Assembly (NCBI GenBank): GCA_963795835.1
Contig: CAWCJC010000007.1
Span: 62,001-126,000 of the forward strand
Origin: JALYXI01 sp963795835
Lineage (GTDB): Bacteria > Acidobacteriota > Terriglobia > Bryobacterales > Bryobacteraceae
Reading direction: 5' to 3'
DNA length: 64,000 bases
The translations under genes and the position numbers were made by a program. The notes under the pieces are model-generated. The model was not told the DNA's origin and searched no databases. It saw only the letters and a list, made by a program, of their open reading frames with translations. Positions 8,341-17,054 of this stretch are shown here, one piece after another; the stretch's first letter is position 1; every line of letters starts with the position of its first letter.

Positions 8341-9120
8341 ATGACGAAACCATTCCAATTGAAACAACCGGATAAGCAGGCGATCGAAAAGCAAATCAGC
8401 AAAGAGATCAAGGAAAAACCCGAAAACAAGGAAAAGAACGAAAAGCACGAAAAGAACGAGGCCAAGGACAACAACGACACCAAGGTCCATAAAGACCAGA
8501 AGGACACCAAGGACAGCAAGGAGCAGAAAGAACAGAAAGAACAGAAAGAGCACAAAGACAAGCTGGAAAAAGAAGGAAAGAACGAGCACAAGGAGAAGCA
8601 GGAAAAAGAGAAGCACGAGAAAGAGAGCAAGGACCATCACAAGGAAAATCTTGCGAAGGAACAGCTAGCCAAAGAAGCGATCAAGGACAGTCTGGAGAAG
8701 CTGCCGGAAGCCCAGCAGACCGCTCAACCGGATCTGGAAGCTCTGGCGGCGATGGGACAGCAGAAATCCGTAGCCTCTGAAACGGGGATCACGAAAATCA
8801 TCGAGCACAAGTTCCACAAGGACAAGATCGAGATCTTCGAGAAGTTCCACAAGCACGAGAAGTTTGAGTTCAAGGACTTCAAGGAAATTGAGAAACTCTT
8901 TGAAGGCCCGATAGATCCCGGCGGACCTGTGGAAGCTCGCCTGGCAGCCATGGAAGCGAACATTGCGCAGCTAATGCATTTCATCCCCGCGAATCTGCGG
9001 CCCGATCTAAGCCAGGGCGCGCTGAAGCAGGAGGCGGATGCACCCCAAGCCCCGCCGGCTGAGGAGCATACCCCTGAAGAGGCCAAAGACCCGGCGAAGA
9101 AGGACGACAAGAAGAAGTAG
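8341..9120 (+). CDS. Lys/Glu-rich low-complexity protein; candidate substrate of the adjacent ATP-grasp pair
   Basis: 259 residues with a good ribosome-binding site (AAGGAG at 8329-8334). Residues about 20-105 are nearly pure Lys/Glu/His/Asp/Gln, including a KEQ triplet tandem at 60-70; residues 155-190 alternate Lys/His/Glu with Phe and Ile (HKFHKDKIEIFEKF), predicted amphipathic. A more ordinary segment at 195-228 (VEARLAAMEANIAQL then FIPANLRPDLSQGAL) may be the recognition or conserved part, and the tail is acidic then oligo-Lys. There is no signal peptide or membrane segment. It is followed by a terminator-like hairpin and then by two ATP-grasp-related genes on the same strand. It could be a large peptide-maturase substrate or a hydrophilin-like protein; graspetide precursors are usually much shorter. 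Confidence 0.75.
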   Translation: MTKPFQLKQPDKQAIEKQISKEIKEKPENKEKNEKHEKNEAKDNNDTKVHKDQKDTKDSKEQKEQKEQKEHKDKLEKEGKNEHKEKQEKEKHEKESKDHHKENLAKEQLAKEAIKDSLEKLPEAQQTAQPDLEALAAMGQQKSVASETGITKIIEHKFHKDKIEIFEKFHKHEKFEFKDFKEIEKLFEGPIDPGGPVEARLAAMEANIAQLMHFIPANLRPDLSQGALKQEADAPQAPPAEEHTPEEAKDPAKKDDKKK

Positions 9121-9130
9121 CAGGGTCAAG

Positions 9131-9160
9131 GGAGGTCCGCGGCGCGGGCCTCCTTTCCTT
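9131..9160 (+). terminator. terminator or attenuator hairpin after the Lys/Glu-rich gene
   Basis: GGAGGTCC (9131-9138) pairs with GGGCCTCC (9146-9153), with one G-U position and a 7-nt loop, followed by TTTCCTT. It begins 10 bp after the stop codon of the Lys/Glu-rich gene and ends 15 bp before the next ATG. A leaky terminator here would give more of the first product than of the enzymes. Confidence 0.5.
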
Positions 9161-9174
9161 GCCAAGGGTCACAT

Positions 9175-9921
9175 ATGTGGATCATTTTTTGTTCTTCCTC
9201 AGACCATAGCGCCCTGTGGGCGTTCGAAGGCTTAGGGCGCCGGGGGCTTGCTCCGCTCGAACTGGTGACTACGGAAAGCCTGGGTGTCGCGCGTTTTTGG
9301 GAACATCGAGTAGGGGCGGGCGGTGCCCACTTGAAGATCGGTCTTCAGGACGGCCGCACTCTTTGCAGTTCGCGGATTTCAGGCGTTTTGAATCGGGTTG
9401 CCGCACCTTGTAACGCGCTGCTCCAGCATGCGGTGGAGACGGACCGCGAGTATGCCGCCTCCGAAATGCAGGCCTTTTATTTGAGTTGGCTTAACGCGGT
9501 TGCGGGTACTGTTGTGAATCGGCCGACGCCCCAGGGCCTGTGCGGAACTTGGCGCCATGTTTCCGAGTGGGCAATGATTGCGCACCGTTGCGGTTTCAAG
9601 GTTCCGCGATACCGGCAGACGGATCTCGATCCGATGGAGCGCGGTTACGCTTCCCTTGCCCCGGTGGGTTCGCGAGTTAGCAATCTGGTTGTGTTGAGCG
9701 GCGCCGGCGTATATGGCGCGCGAGTACCTCAACATATTGAGGAATGCTGCCAGGCGCTGGCCCGGCACGAAAAGAACGGGATGCTGGGAGTGGATGTCTA
9801 CCAGGACACGACGGGTGAGTGGTTGTTCGCCGGGGCAACGCCCACACCGTGGCTGCCGCCCGGTGGCGAACCTCTGCTGGATGGGCTTCGGACGCTATTG
9901 ACAAAAGGAGACACACAATGA
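9175..9921 (+). CDS. degenerate ATP-grasp paralogue (pseudo-ligase)
   Basis: 248 residues. Read against the next gene product, the same landmarks occur in the same order: an N-terminal strand (IIFCSSSDHSALWAFEGL versus ILLCGIPSETPLRMVTERL), VVNRPTPQG at 113-121 versus VVNRCGPMS, CGFKVPRYRQTD versus QGFLVPETLVTN, and a C-terminal GVDVYQD...LFAGATPTP at 205-225 versus GIDLKVT...CFEVNPCPAF. The central ATP-binding subdomain is largely missing, and the catalytic ExN near the end is replaced (FAGATPTP), so an ATP-grasp reaction is unlikely. It ends in an ATGA overlap with the next gene. Inference: a non-catalytic partner or substrate-binding subunit of the ligase. Confidence 0.7.
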   Translation: MWIIFCSSSDHSALWAFEGLGRRGLAPLELVTTESLGVARFWEHRVGAGGAHLKIGLQDGRTLCSSRISGVLNRVAAPCNALLQHAVETDREYAASEMQAFYLSWLNAVAGTVVNRPTPQGLCGTWRHVSEWAMIAHRCGFKVPRYRQTDLDPMERGYASLAPVGSRVSNLVVLSGAGVYGARVPQHIEECCQALARHEKNGMLGVDVYQDTTGEWLFAGATPTPWLPPGGEPLLDGLRTLLTKGDTQ

Positions 9922-10842
9922 TTTTGCTCTGCGGAATCCCTTCCGAAACGCCTCTTCGCATGGTTACCGAAAGGCTGGAGAATCGCAATGCGGACTTCCT
10001 TCTCTTGAATCAGCGAAACCATGCCGAGTGCTCCATCGACTTTGAAGTGGTGAAAGGCGCAGTTACCGGGGAGTTGAGGGTCGGCGACGCGCGTTACAAG
10101 CTGGAGGATTTTCGGGCGGCTTACTCACGGCTGATGGATGACCGCAGCCTGCCGGAAATTGCCGGGGAGCCGGAAAATTCGCCGTTGCGCGTTCGTTGCC
10201 GCGCTTTTCACGACACGTTGACCAGGTGGTTGGAGATCAGCCCGGCGCGCGTCGTTAACCGCTGTGGGCCGATGTCGAGCAACGGTTCGAAGCCCTACCA
10301 GATCCAACTGATTCGCGACCAAGGATTTCTGGTTCCAGAGACGCTCGTAACCAACGATCCGGACCTGGTGCGCGAGTTCCGATCGCGGCACGGGCGAATT
10401 ATCTACAAGTCGATCAGTTCGGTGAGATCGATCGTTCAAACTCTGGAAGATGCGGACGATGAGCGCCTGGAGAATTTGCGGTGGTGTCCGGCGCAGTTTC
10501 AGGCCTTCGTGGAAGGAACGAACATCCGGGTGCATACCGTAGGCGGCGAAGTTTACGCCAACGGCGGCTTGCACGGATGCGACTGACTACCGGTACGCCG
10601 CGCGACAGACTGGGGCATCGGCGGACCTGCAGGAAGCGGAACTGGCGCCGGAACTGGCGGAGCGTTGCATTCGGTTGGCGCAGTCGCTGGGGCTGGAATT
10701 TGCGGGGATCGATTTGAAGGTGACGCCCGATGATGAAGTGTACTGCTTCGAAGTGAATCCGTGCCCTGCGTTCAGTTACTACGAAGGGAATGCGGGGCAG
10801 CCAATCTCAGACGGGCTTGCGCGGTATCTGATGGCCGCATGA
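9918..10842 (+). pseudogene. ATP-grasp ligase (RimK/MvdD-like peptide-maturase type), frameshifted near 10560
   Basis: The start at 9918 has GGAG seven bases upstream. Frame 1 encodes 222 residues with the pre-ATP-grasp landmark VVNRCGPMSSNGSKPYQ, the ATP-binding lysine in GRIIYKSI (K164) and FQAFVEGTNIRVHTVGGEVYA, then derails to a TGA at 10584-10586. Shifting by one base at about 10560 (GCCAACGG) restores DATDYRYA, GLEFAGIDLK and CFEVNPCPAFSYYEG, ending at TGA 10840-10842, for about 307 residues. Family knowledge: RVH..G..VFA...DATDYRYA and FEVNP are hallmarks of ATP-grasp ribosomal-peptide maturases (microviridin/graspetide type), which form ester or amide bonds to Asp/Glu side chains. The break may be real, programmed or a base error. 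Confidence 0.8.
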
Positions 10843-10856
10843 TAGAGAAAAGTCAA

Positions 10857-13634
10857 TTAGAACGAGATTCGCAGCGCTAACTGAAGCACGCGCGGATCAT
10901 TGACCGCGGTTACCTGGCCGAAGCTGGGGGAAGGTGCCGACGGGTACAGTCCCGCTCCGAACGTTCCATTCTTTGTAAGATTGTTGCGGTGATTGAGGGC
11001 GTTGAAAGCCTCCACAAGGACCTGTAGCCGGAGACGTTCCTGGATCGGAAACGTTTTACTGGCTCGCATGTTTAGAGTGAAAAGATCGTTACCGGTGCCT
11101 GTATTCCTCCCGATAAAGCCGCCATTCACAAGGGGGCGTCCCGCAGTGCCTTGTATGGTGGTCACTCCGGAGACAATGTTGAGCGGGAAGGCCGAGTAGT
11201 ATTGAAGGATTCCGCTGAGCTCAAAGCCTTTCGCGTGAACCACGCCGTCGAAAACAAAACGATGGCGCTGATCGTCATCGGAACGGCCATAATCGCGCCA
11301 GATGTTGAAGTTGTCGATCGGGGCACTGAAGAAGAACTCGCCGATGTTGTCGAGCGCCTTCGAATAGGTGTAGGACACGCGATAGTTGCCCCACTTCACG
11401 GGTCGCTGCACGAACGAAAGGTGCAGGCCATCGTAGTGCGAATCCGCCAGCGAAGAGTACTCACTGTCGTTGCCGAATGCGGCATTCGGGCGGCATCCAT
11501 TATTTGTACCGGCGGCTACGCAAGAGGGAACGTTCTGGTTCACTGAGGCAATCAGGTGGAGCCCGCGAAGGTGCTCGTAAGCAACGCTCAGGGTCGCGCG
11601 GCTTCCCAGTTGTTGCTCAATTTCCAAGTTCCCCTGTTCCGAATACGCATTTTGAATATGGCGGTTCATGGTGGTGAAGTTGAAGAGAACGCCCGCGGGC
11701 AAAGCGCCGGCGGGAAGAATATTGGGAAAAGTGGGCGCGCCGGCTTGCGTGGGTGAGAGACTCACGCTCAACTGGCTTGCTGCATTGATCGACGTGGTGT
11801 TTCCGCTGGAAAGCAGAGCGTTGGCCAGCGCTCGCAAAGGAATGCGGTCATAGAAAAGGCCATAACCACCGCGCACCAACGTCTTCCGTGATCGCGACGG
11901 CGACCAGGCAAAGCCTGCACGTGGCGAAATATTGTTGGTATCGGTCGCGATGCTTTTCAGGAACTGAAGGTCGTAGCGGACACCCGCGTTGACGGTGAAG
12001 GACGGGTTGACGCGCCATTCATCCTGCGCGAAAAAGCCGATATTGGGATTCGTCTGGGGCACAATCGTGTTGCCAAATGTTTGCGTGTAGCCCGCGTTGT
12101 TGTAGGTGCCCTGCAGGAAGTTGTTCAGCGAAGAAAACGTATAGCTGCCGCGAACGGAACGAGGAAACGTGATGGTGAGATCGTTGTAAAGGAAGTCCAC
12201 GCCCGCTCGAAGAGCGTGGGCTCCCGCTTGATGGGAAATGTTGTTGACGATTTCAAACAGATTGTCTACGCGTCCTGTAGGCGACCCGGAGAGAGTTCCG
12301 AACGTCGCGATGCCGGAAATTGAGACGGCCGGCCCGAAGGGATCCGTGGGCAGCGCGGACAGATTGCTCCGGGTAAACTGCGCGCGCGTTTCATTCACCG
12401 TGCGCGGCGAAATGGTCAGGATGTTGGTGGCGGCTATAGTCTGGTCCGTATCGTCAAGTCCTGCCGACGCGGACACCGCGCTCAGCGCGCCCGCGCCGCG
12501 CGAGTTGCGGCTGTGAACATCGTACAAGCTGTAACGGACGGAGAAGCTGTCTTTCGCGGCAAGTTGATGATCCAGCTTGGCGAGAAAGTTGGTGCTGTGA
12601 ACCGGATTGGGATAAATGCCGGTAGTGAGGGCCGCGCCCTGATAGCTTGAGGCAAGCAGGCGGGAATTGATTGCATTCACATTCGCGGGTGAAATCGTAA
12701 TCAGGCCGCTCTGGTTCAGATCGCGTCGTTCGTAGTTGCCGAAGTAAAACGTGCGGTCGTGCCGGAGGGGCCCCCCGAGACTTGCGCCGTCCTGCGCTTG
12801 CGTGGCGGGAGGCTTCGTGCTGGAGAGCGGGTTCGCGGCGTTGAAACGCTGGTTGCGGAAATAGCCGTAGATGTCACCATGGATGGCGTTGGTGCCGCTT
12901 TTTGTTGCGACATTGATATAGCCGCCCAGCGCTCGGCCAAACTCGGCATGTCCGCCCGAAGTCACCACCTGGAACTCATTGATCACGTCGAGCCCGTAGA
13001 AGATGCCGCTCAACCCGGCGGCATCGTCATTCGCGGAGAGTCCATCGACAATGAAGTTGTTCGAAAAATTGCGCTGGCTGCCCACCGAGATGCCCTGGCC
13101 CGGCACGGCGGATGTCTCCGCGAAAAGTTGATTGCTTGCGGTATTGGTGGGCGAGACGCCGGGGATCAGCAGCGCCAGATCCAGAAAATTGCGGCCATTA
13201 AGCGGGAGTGAGCGGACTTCGGTTTGCATCACGGTTCCGGCAATTTCGCTGCGCGCGGCTTCGAGCAGAGTCGCCTCACTGGTAATGTCAACCCGTTGGT
13301 CAACTGTCCCCATGTTGAGAACGATCGCCACTTCAAACGCCGCGCCTACGGTAAGCGTCAGAGAGCGCGTGGCCTCCGCAAAGCCCGTGCGCTGAACGGA
13401 AATCTGGTACGTCCCGATGCGCAGATAAGGGAAGCGGAAGCGGCCTTCCCGGTCCGTGCGGAGAGAGGTTACCAAATTGGTATCCATCTGGCGAGCGAGA
13501 ACTTCCGCGTTTTCGATGGGCGCGTTGGCTGGGTCGGTAATTCGTCCGCTAACGCTAGCGGAGTTGATCGACTCCTGCGCGTAAATGCGGGCGGCAACGG
13601 AATACAAAACAAAGGAAACAACGAGTAGACGCAT
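10857..13634 (-). CDS. TonB-dependent receptor, Oar-like with carboxypeptidase-regulatory N-terminal domain
   Basis: 925 residues from the ATG at 13634, which has AGGAG five bases upstream; a longer in-frame start at 13655 lacks one. Signal peptide (RLLVVSFVLYSVAARIYAQ), then a CarboxypepD_reg-like domain (SGRITDPANAPIENAEV...FRFPYLRIGTYQISV), a plug (LPLNGRNFLDLALLIPGV, NFIVDGLSAND, GGYINVATKSGTN) and a long barrel ending in the aromatic LRISF typical of outer-membrane proteins. It is shorter than the two other receptors here. Ligand unknown. It lies tail-to-tail with the ATP-grasp cassette, 14 bp away. Confidence 0.9.
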   Translation of the reverse strand: MRLLVVSFVLYSVAARIYAQESINSASVSGRITDPANAPIENAEVLARQMDTNLVTSLRTDREGRFRFPYLRIGTYQISVQRTGFAEATRSLTLTVGAAFEVAIVLNMGTVDQRVDITSEATLLEAARSEIAGTVMQTEVRSLPLNGRNFLDLALLIPGVSPTNTASNQLFAETSAVPGQGISVGSQRNFSNNFIVDGLSANDDAAGLSGIFYGLDVINEFQVVTSGGHAEFGRALGGYINVATKSGTNAIHGDIYGYFRNQRFNAANPLSSTKPPATQAQDGASLGGPLRHDRTFYFGNYERRDLNQSGLITISPANVNAINSRLLASSYQGAALTTGIYPNPVHSTNFLAKLDHQLAAKDSFSVRYSLYDVHSRNSRGAGALSAVSASAGLDDTDQTIAATNILTISPRTVNETRAQFTRSNLSALPTDPFGPAVSISGIATFGTLSGSPTGRVDNLFEIVNNISHQAGAHALRAGVDFLYNDLTITFPRSVRGSYTFSSLNNFLQGTYNNAGYTQTFGNTIVPQTNPNIGFFAQDEWRVNPSFTVNAGVRYDLQFLKSIATDTNNISPRAGFAWSPSRSRKTLVRGGYGLFYDRIPLRALANALLSSGNTTSINAASQLSVSLSPTQAGAPTFPNILPAGALPAGVLFNFTTMNRHIQNAYSEQGNLEIEQQLGSRATLSVAYEHLRGLHLIASVNQNVPSCVAAGTNNGCRPNAAFGNDSEYSSLADSHYDGLHLSFVQRPVKWGNYRVSYTYSKALDNIGEFFFSAPIDNFNIWRDYGRSDDDQRHRFVFDGVVHAKGFELSGILQYYSAFPLNIVSGVTTIQGTAGRPLVNGGFIGRNTGTGNDLFTLNMRASKTFPIQERLRLQVLVEAFNALNHRNNLTKNGTFGAGLYPSAPSPSFGQVTAVNDPRVLQLALRISF

Positions 13635-13685
13635 GTATTCTCCTGAACAAGACAAAGCTGGTGCGGCTGCGCCGCGATGCAGTTG

Positions 13686-14069
13686 TTAGTTGGGGAGAAT
13701 TGCGGGAGGCCCGCGCTTCGGCCAGCCACGCGAAAGCACGGTTTGCAGACGATCTTCGGTTTGGCCGACAGGGACCGAGGCGCTCGTGAGAATGGCAGAA
13801 ACCGAGCCCGTCGCCGTCCACGCGCCGCTGAAGAGCCGGAGACTGGAGGGCACAGACGCGGGAGAGAACGGACATTTCGCGTCCAGCGAAACGGAAGGAC
13901 CGTGCGAAGAAGGATTGGACAGCGCACAGTGATGTTGGCCATCCTTGCGGCAGCATGCCGGCCGATCCGGTTGGGCAGCAGCCAGGGCAAGTGGGCTAAC
14001 GGCGGAAGACGCCGTGAGAACCACGAGCAAAATGGAAAGAAGCCGCTGCAAGGAAATATGGTACACCAA
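13686..14069 (-). CDS. small secreted protein with Cys/His cluster
   Basis: Up to 127 residues. A hydrophobic N-terminal helix (LLSILLVVLTASSAVSPLALAAA) resembles a signal peptide and is followed by ACCRKDGQHHC, a compact Cys/His cluster that could bind metal. The rest is Ser/Pro-rich. The start is uncertain: TTG at 14069 or GTG at 14066, neither with a clear ribosome-binding site. It lies between the GMC oxidoreductase and a TonB receptor, all on the minus strand. Family not recognised; the export signal and the Cys/His cluster argue that it is coding. Confidence 0.5.
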   Translation of the reverse strand: MVYHISLQRLLSILLVVLTASSAVSPLALAAAQPDRPACCRKDGQHHCALSNPSSHGPSVSLDAKCPFSPASVPSSLRLFSGAWTATGSVSAILTSASVPVGQTEDRLQTVLSRGWPKRGPPAILPN

Positions 14070-14079
14070 CTACTTTGTT

Positions 14080-15771
14080 CTAACTGTTCATATCTTTCGC
14101 GAGATGCTCGGCGGTTCTCCATGCAAGCGCCACAATGGTGAGCGTCACGTTCTTATCCGGATTTCCCAGGAACGGGGCCGCATCGGCGACATACAAGTTC
14201 TTCACTTCATGCGCGCGGCAGTAGCGGTCCAGAACGGAACTCTTTGGATCGTCGCCCATCCGGACCGTACCAGCCTCGTGAATGATCGTCCCGCCCACCG
14301 AAACGCCCTTTGCCTCGCGCTCTGGGTTCGCCAGACCCGTGACCTTGCCGCCCATGGCCTCGATAATCGCGGTGAACGTATCGTTCATGTGTTTGGCCTG
14401 TTTGATTTCGTGGTCACTCCAGCGGAAGTGGAACTTCAGCGTGGGTATCCCGAATTGGTCCACAAGCGAGGGATCGATTTCGCAATACGAATGCTCGTTC
14501 GGGATCATCTCTCCCCGGCCCGCCAACGAAATTGTGGAGCCGTAATTCTTGTAGAGCGAGTCCTTCAGCGATTGCCCGTAACCCTCGCGCCCATGAAAAG
14601 ACCCGACTCCCGGCATCCCGAAGCCGCCGCCCAGCTCAACGTGATAGCCGCGCGGGAAATCCTTATTCTTTTTGTCGAGCTCCCACCAGGGGATGTAGAG
14701 ATGCATGCCGCCGATTCCATCCGAATTGTGCCGGGGCAGGCCTTCAAGCGCGGGAATATGCCCGGCGAGCCCGAAACCCGTCGAATCGGTTAAATTTCGT
14801 CCTACCATCCCGCTCGAGTTTGCCAAACCGTCAGGGAAAAGCGCGGACTTGGAATTGAGTAACAGTCGCGCAGATTCGCAGGCACTCGCCGCGACCACAA
14901 CGCGCTTGCACCGGATCTGCTGTTCGGTGCGCGTATTCTTGTCGACGTAAGAAACCGCGCTCACCAGCCCCGATTTATCGACGATCAGTTCGCGCGCCAT
15001 GGCGTTCGTGATCACCGTGAGCTTGCCAGTCTTCATCGCGGGGAAGATCATGGCCTGTGAGGATGAAAAGGCAGAAGCGGTCTGACATCCGCGTCCGCAC
15101 TGGCCGCAATAGTGGCAGGCGGCGCGGCCGTGAATGGATTTGGTCAACATCGCCATGCGGGAGGGAATCACCGGAATATTGAGCTTCTTGCCGGCGCGCT
15201 GGATCAGCGTTTCGTGAACCCGCGGATTGAGCGGCGGGAGGAAATTTCCGTCAGGCGCGGTGCGCAGGCCTTCCTTGGTGCCGGTGACGCCGATGAAGCC
15301 TTCGGCTTTGTCGTACCAGGGTGCCATCTCCTCGTAGGTGACGGGCCAATCCGTTCCCAGGCCATCGAAGGAGTAGGACTTGAAATCGTAATCGGAGAAC
15401 CGCAGCGAAATGCGCCCGTAGTGGTTTGTGCGCCCGCCCATAATGCGTGAGCGAAACCAGCGAAATTCAGAATCGGGGGCAATGGAGTAAGGCTCGCCGG
15501 GGATGTCCCAGTAGCCGTTGGGCGCCGCGAAATAACCCCACTGCTGCTGGCCGAAGTACTGTTCGGCATGTTCGCCGGCACCGCGATGGTCCACCTGGTA
15601 GGGCAGGACGTGCTCTTTGAAATCCTTGTAAGGGTTGAGCATGGGTCCGGCTTCGAGGAGTGTGACGTTGATGCCTAGATCGGTAAGCACTTTGACGACG
15701 GTGCCGCCACCCGCGCCGGAGCCGATCACGACGACATCGGCGGGAGTTGTGGTGCGCTGAATTTGGAACAT
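14080..15771 (-). CDS. GMC-family FAD-dependent oxidoreductase with Cys-rich motif
   Basis: 563 residues. An N-terminal FAD motif (VVVIGSGAGGGTVVKVL, E40) and the C-terminal GMC signature (GTVRMGDDPKSSVLD...KNLYVADAAPF...PDKNVTLTIVALAWR) define the glucose-methanol-choline family; the NPDKN and HEAGTVRMG segments hold the usual active-site region. C219, C222, C225 and C229 (CHYCGQCGRGC) form a compact cluster. Family knowledge: some bacterial FAD sugar dehydrogenases of this family carry an Fe-S cluster next to FAD for electron output. No small subunit or cytochrome subunit gene is adjacent and no Tat signal is seen. Substrate unknown. Confidence 0.88.
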   Translation of the reverse strand: MFQIQRTTTPADVVVIGSGAGGGTVVKVLTDLGINVTLLEAGPMLNPYKDFKEHVLPYQVDHRGAGEHAEQYFGQQQWGYFAAPNGYWDIPGEPYSIAPDSEFRWFRSRIMGGRTNHYGRISLRFSDYDFKSYSFDGLGTDWPVTYEEMAPWYDKAEGFIGVTGTKEGLRTAPDGNFLPPLNPRVHETLIQRAGKKLNIPVIPSRMAMLTKSIHGRAACHYCGQCGRGCQTASAFSSSQAMIFPAMKTGKLTVITNAMARELIVDKSGLVSAVSYVDKNTRTEQQIRCKRVVVAASACESARLLLNSKSALFPDGLANSSGMVGRNLTDSTGFGLAGHIPALEGLPRHNSDGIGGMHLYIPWWELDKKNKDFPRGYHVELGGGFGMPGVGSFHGREGYGQSLKDSLYKNYGSTISLAGRGEMIPNEHSYCEIDPSLVDQFGIPTLKFHFRWSDHEIKQAKHMNDTFTAIIEAMGGKVTGLANPEREAKGVSVGGTIIHEAGTVRMGDDPKSSVLDRYCRAHEVKNLYVADAAPFLGNPDKNVTLTIVALAWRTAEHLAKDMNS

Positions 15772-15904
15772 GAATTTGGGGGAGCTACTGGGGGAAGCAT
15801 ATCATTACAATGCATTCGATGCTTCGGATTGATAAACTCCGTGTTCCGCTTATGACGAGGACGGTGCTCCGCCTGATGCGCGCCACCTTCCATCCGCAAC
15901 AGCT

Positions 15905-17054
15905 ATGAAGTGGTTGATGGTATTCATCGCTGCCCTGCCGCTTGTTGGCTCCGAAGGCCAGCAAATTCTCGACCGCATCAGCCGCCGCGTCTCCGCGAAT
16001 GTCCGCAACATGCCCCGCTACACCTGCGAAGAAACTATCGAGCGCTCCTGGTTCGTCAACAACCTCGCTGAGCCGCACCGACCGAATTCGGCTTGACGTC
16101 GCCGTCGGCGATTCGGGCGAAATGTTTACGTGGCACGGCGACCGCAGCTTCCGCTCCGGCGCGATCGACGAACTCGTTCAAAACGGCCCGATCAGCTCCG
16201 GCACTTTCTCCTCATTCCTAAACAACATCTTTTCCCCCGGCAAAGCCCAGATCAAATTCCGAGGCGAAGGCCGCTTCACCTATGCCATGCCGCTCGACCG
16301 GAGCTCCTTTGTGGTCGGCACACCCTCGGGCAAGATACCCTCCGCTTATGACGGTTCCTTCGCCGCTGACCCTGAGTCCGGCAAACTCACCAGCCTGCAG
16401 ATCCACTCCGATACGCTCCCCCGCGAAACATATATGGCCGCGCTCGACATGCGAGTGTCCTACATAGAAGCAAAACTGGGCGAGACCGAAGTCGAACTCC
16501 CCGCCACCGTCACCATGGACGTGAGCGACCTCAAGCACGATCGCACCCGCAGCGTCACCACATACAAGAACTGTCACCAGTTTCTGGGAGAGTCCACCAT
16601 CCACTTCGAAGAGGTCTCACCCAAAGAAGAAGGCGCAGCAAAGCAAGCCGCTGTCCCGTTCACTTTCCCCGGGGGCCACACTTTTTCGATTCGCCTCCTC
16701 ACCAGCCTTGGACCCGTAACCGCCTGGGCCGGCGACCCTGTGGAAGGCATGCTGCTCAACAATATCCCAGGGGTTGCCCGGAAGGGCGACAAAGTCACAG
16801 GCCACATCCTTCGGGCCGAGACCGTGGCCGGTAGCCGCGATTCTTATAACATTGATTTCACGTTCGACGAACTCCTGTTAGATGGCGCCGCTCACCCGAT
16901 TCATCTACAGTCCTTGAGCGCTCCCGCGCAATTCCAGCGAGACCGCATGCAACTCTCCGTTACCGATGGAGCAAACACCATTGCATGCCGTTTTCGGCTC
17001 ACGTATAAGAAGGAAGTCGTAAAGAATGTAATCACGTATTGGAAGTCGCTATAA
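15905..17054 (+). pseudogene. secreted protein of unknown family, frameshifted near 16055-16090
   Basis: The first reading frame starts at 15905 with a signal peptide (KWLMVFIAALPLVGS) and a segment NVRNMPRYTCEETIERSWFV, but stops at 16094-16096. The second frame carries the remainder to 17054, beginning at about RTDRIRLDVAVGDSGEMFTWHGD, a natural continuation, and ends in a beta-rich domain (RFRLTYKKEVVKNVITYWKSL). One surplus base (or two missing) between about 16055 and 16090 explains this. The complete product would be about 380 residues, exported, function unknown. A longer start at 15942 in the second frame reads the first domain out of frame and is rejected. The stop overlaps the next ATG (TAATG). 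Confidence 0.65.

Noticed and set aside
8480..8610. Tandem-repeat-like CAGAAAGAA units suspected as a repeat array
   Set aside because: Only about three 9-bp units in phase with codons for Lys-Glu-Gln; they reflect the Lys/Glu-rich protein and not a CRISPR or VNTR.
13469..14122. 217-aa minus-strand frame overlapping the small secreted protein
   Set aside because: Overlaps both the TonB receptor start and the secreted protein in another frame, and is Pro/Arg/Ser-rich without any motif.
15942..17054. Alternative 370-aa gene starting at 15942
   Set aside because: Its first ~40 residues are the signal-peptide region of the 15905 gene read out of frame; the frameshift explanation fits the protein chemistry better.
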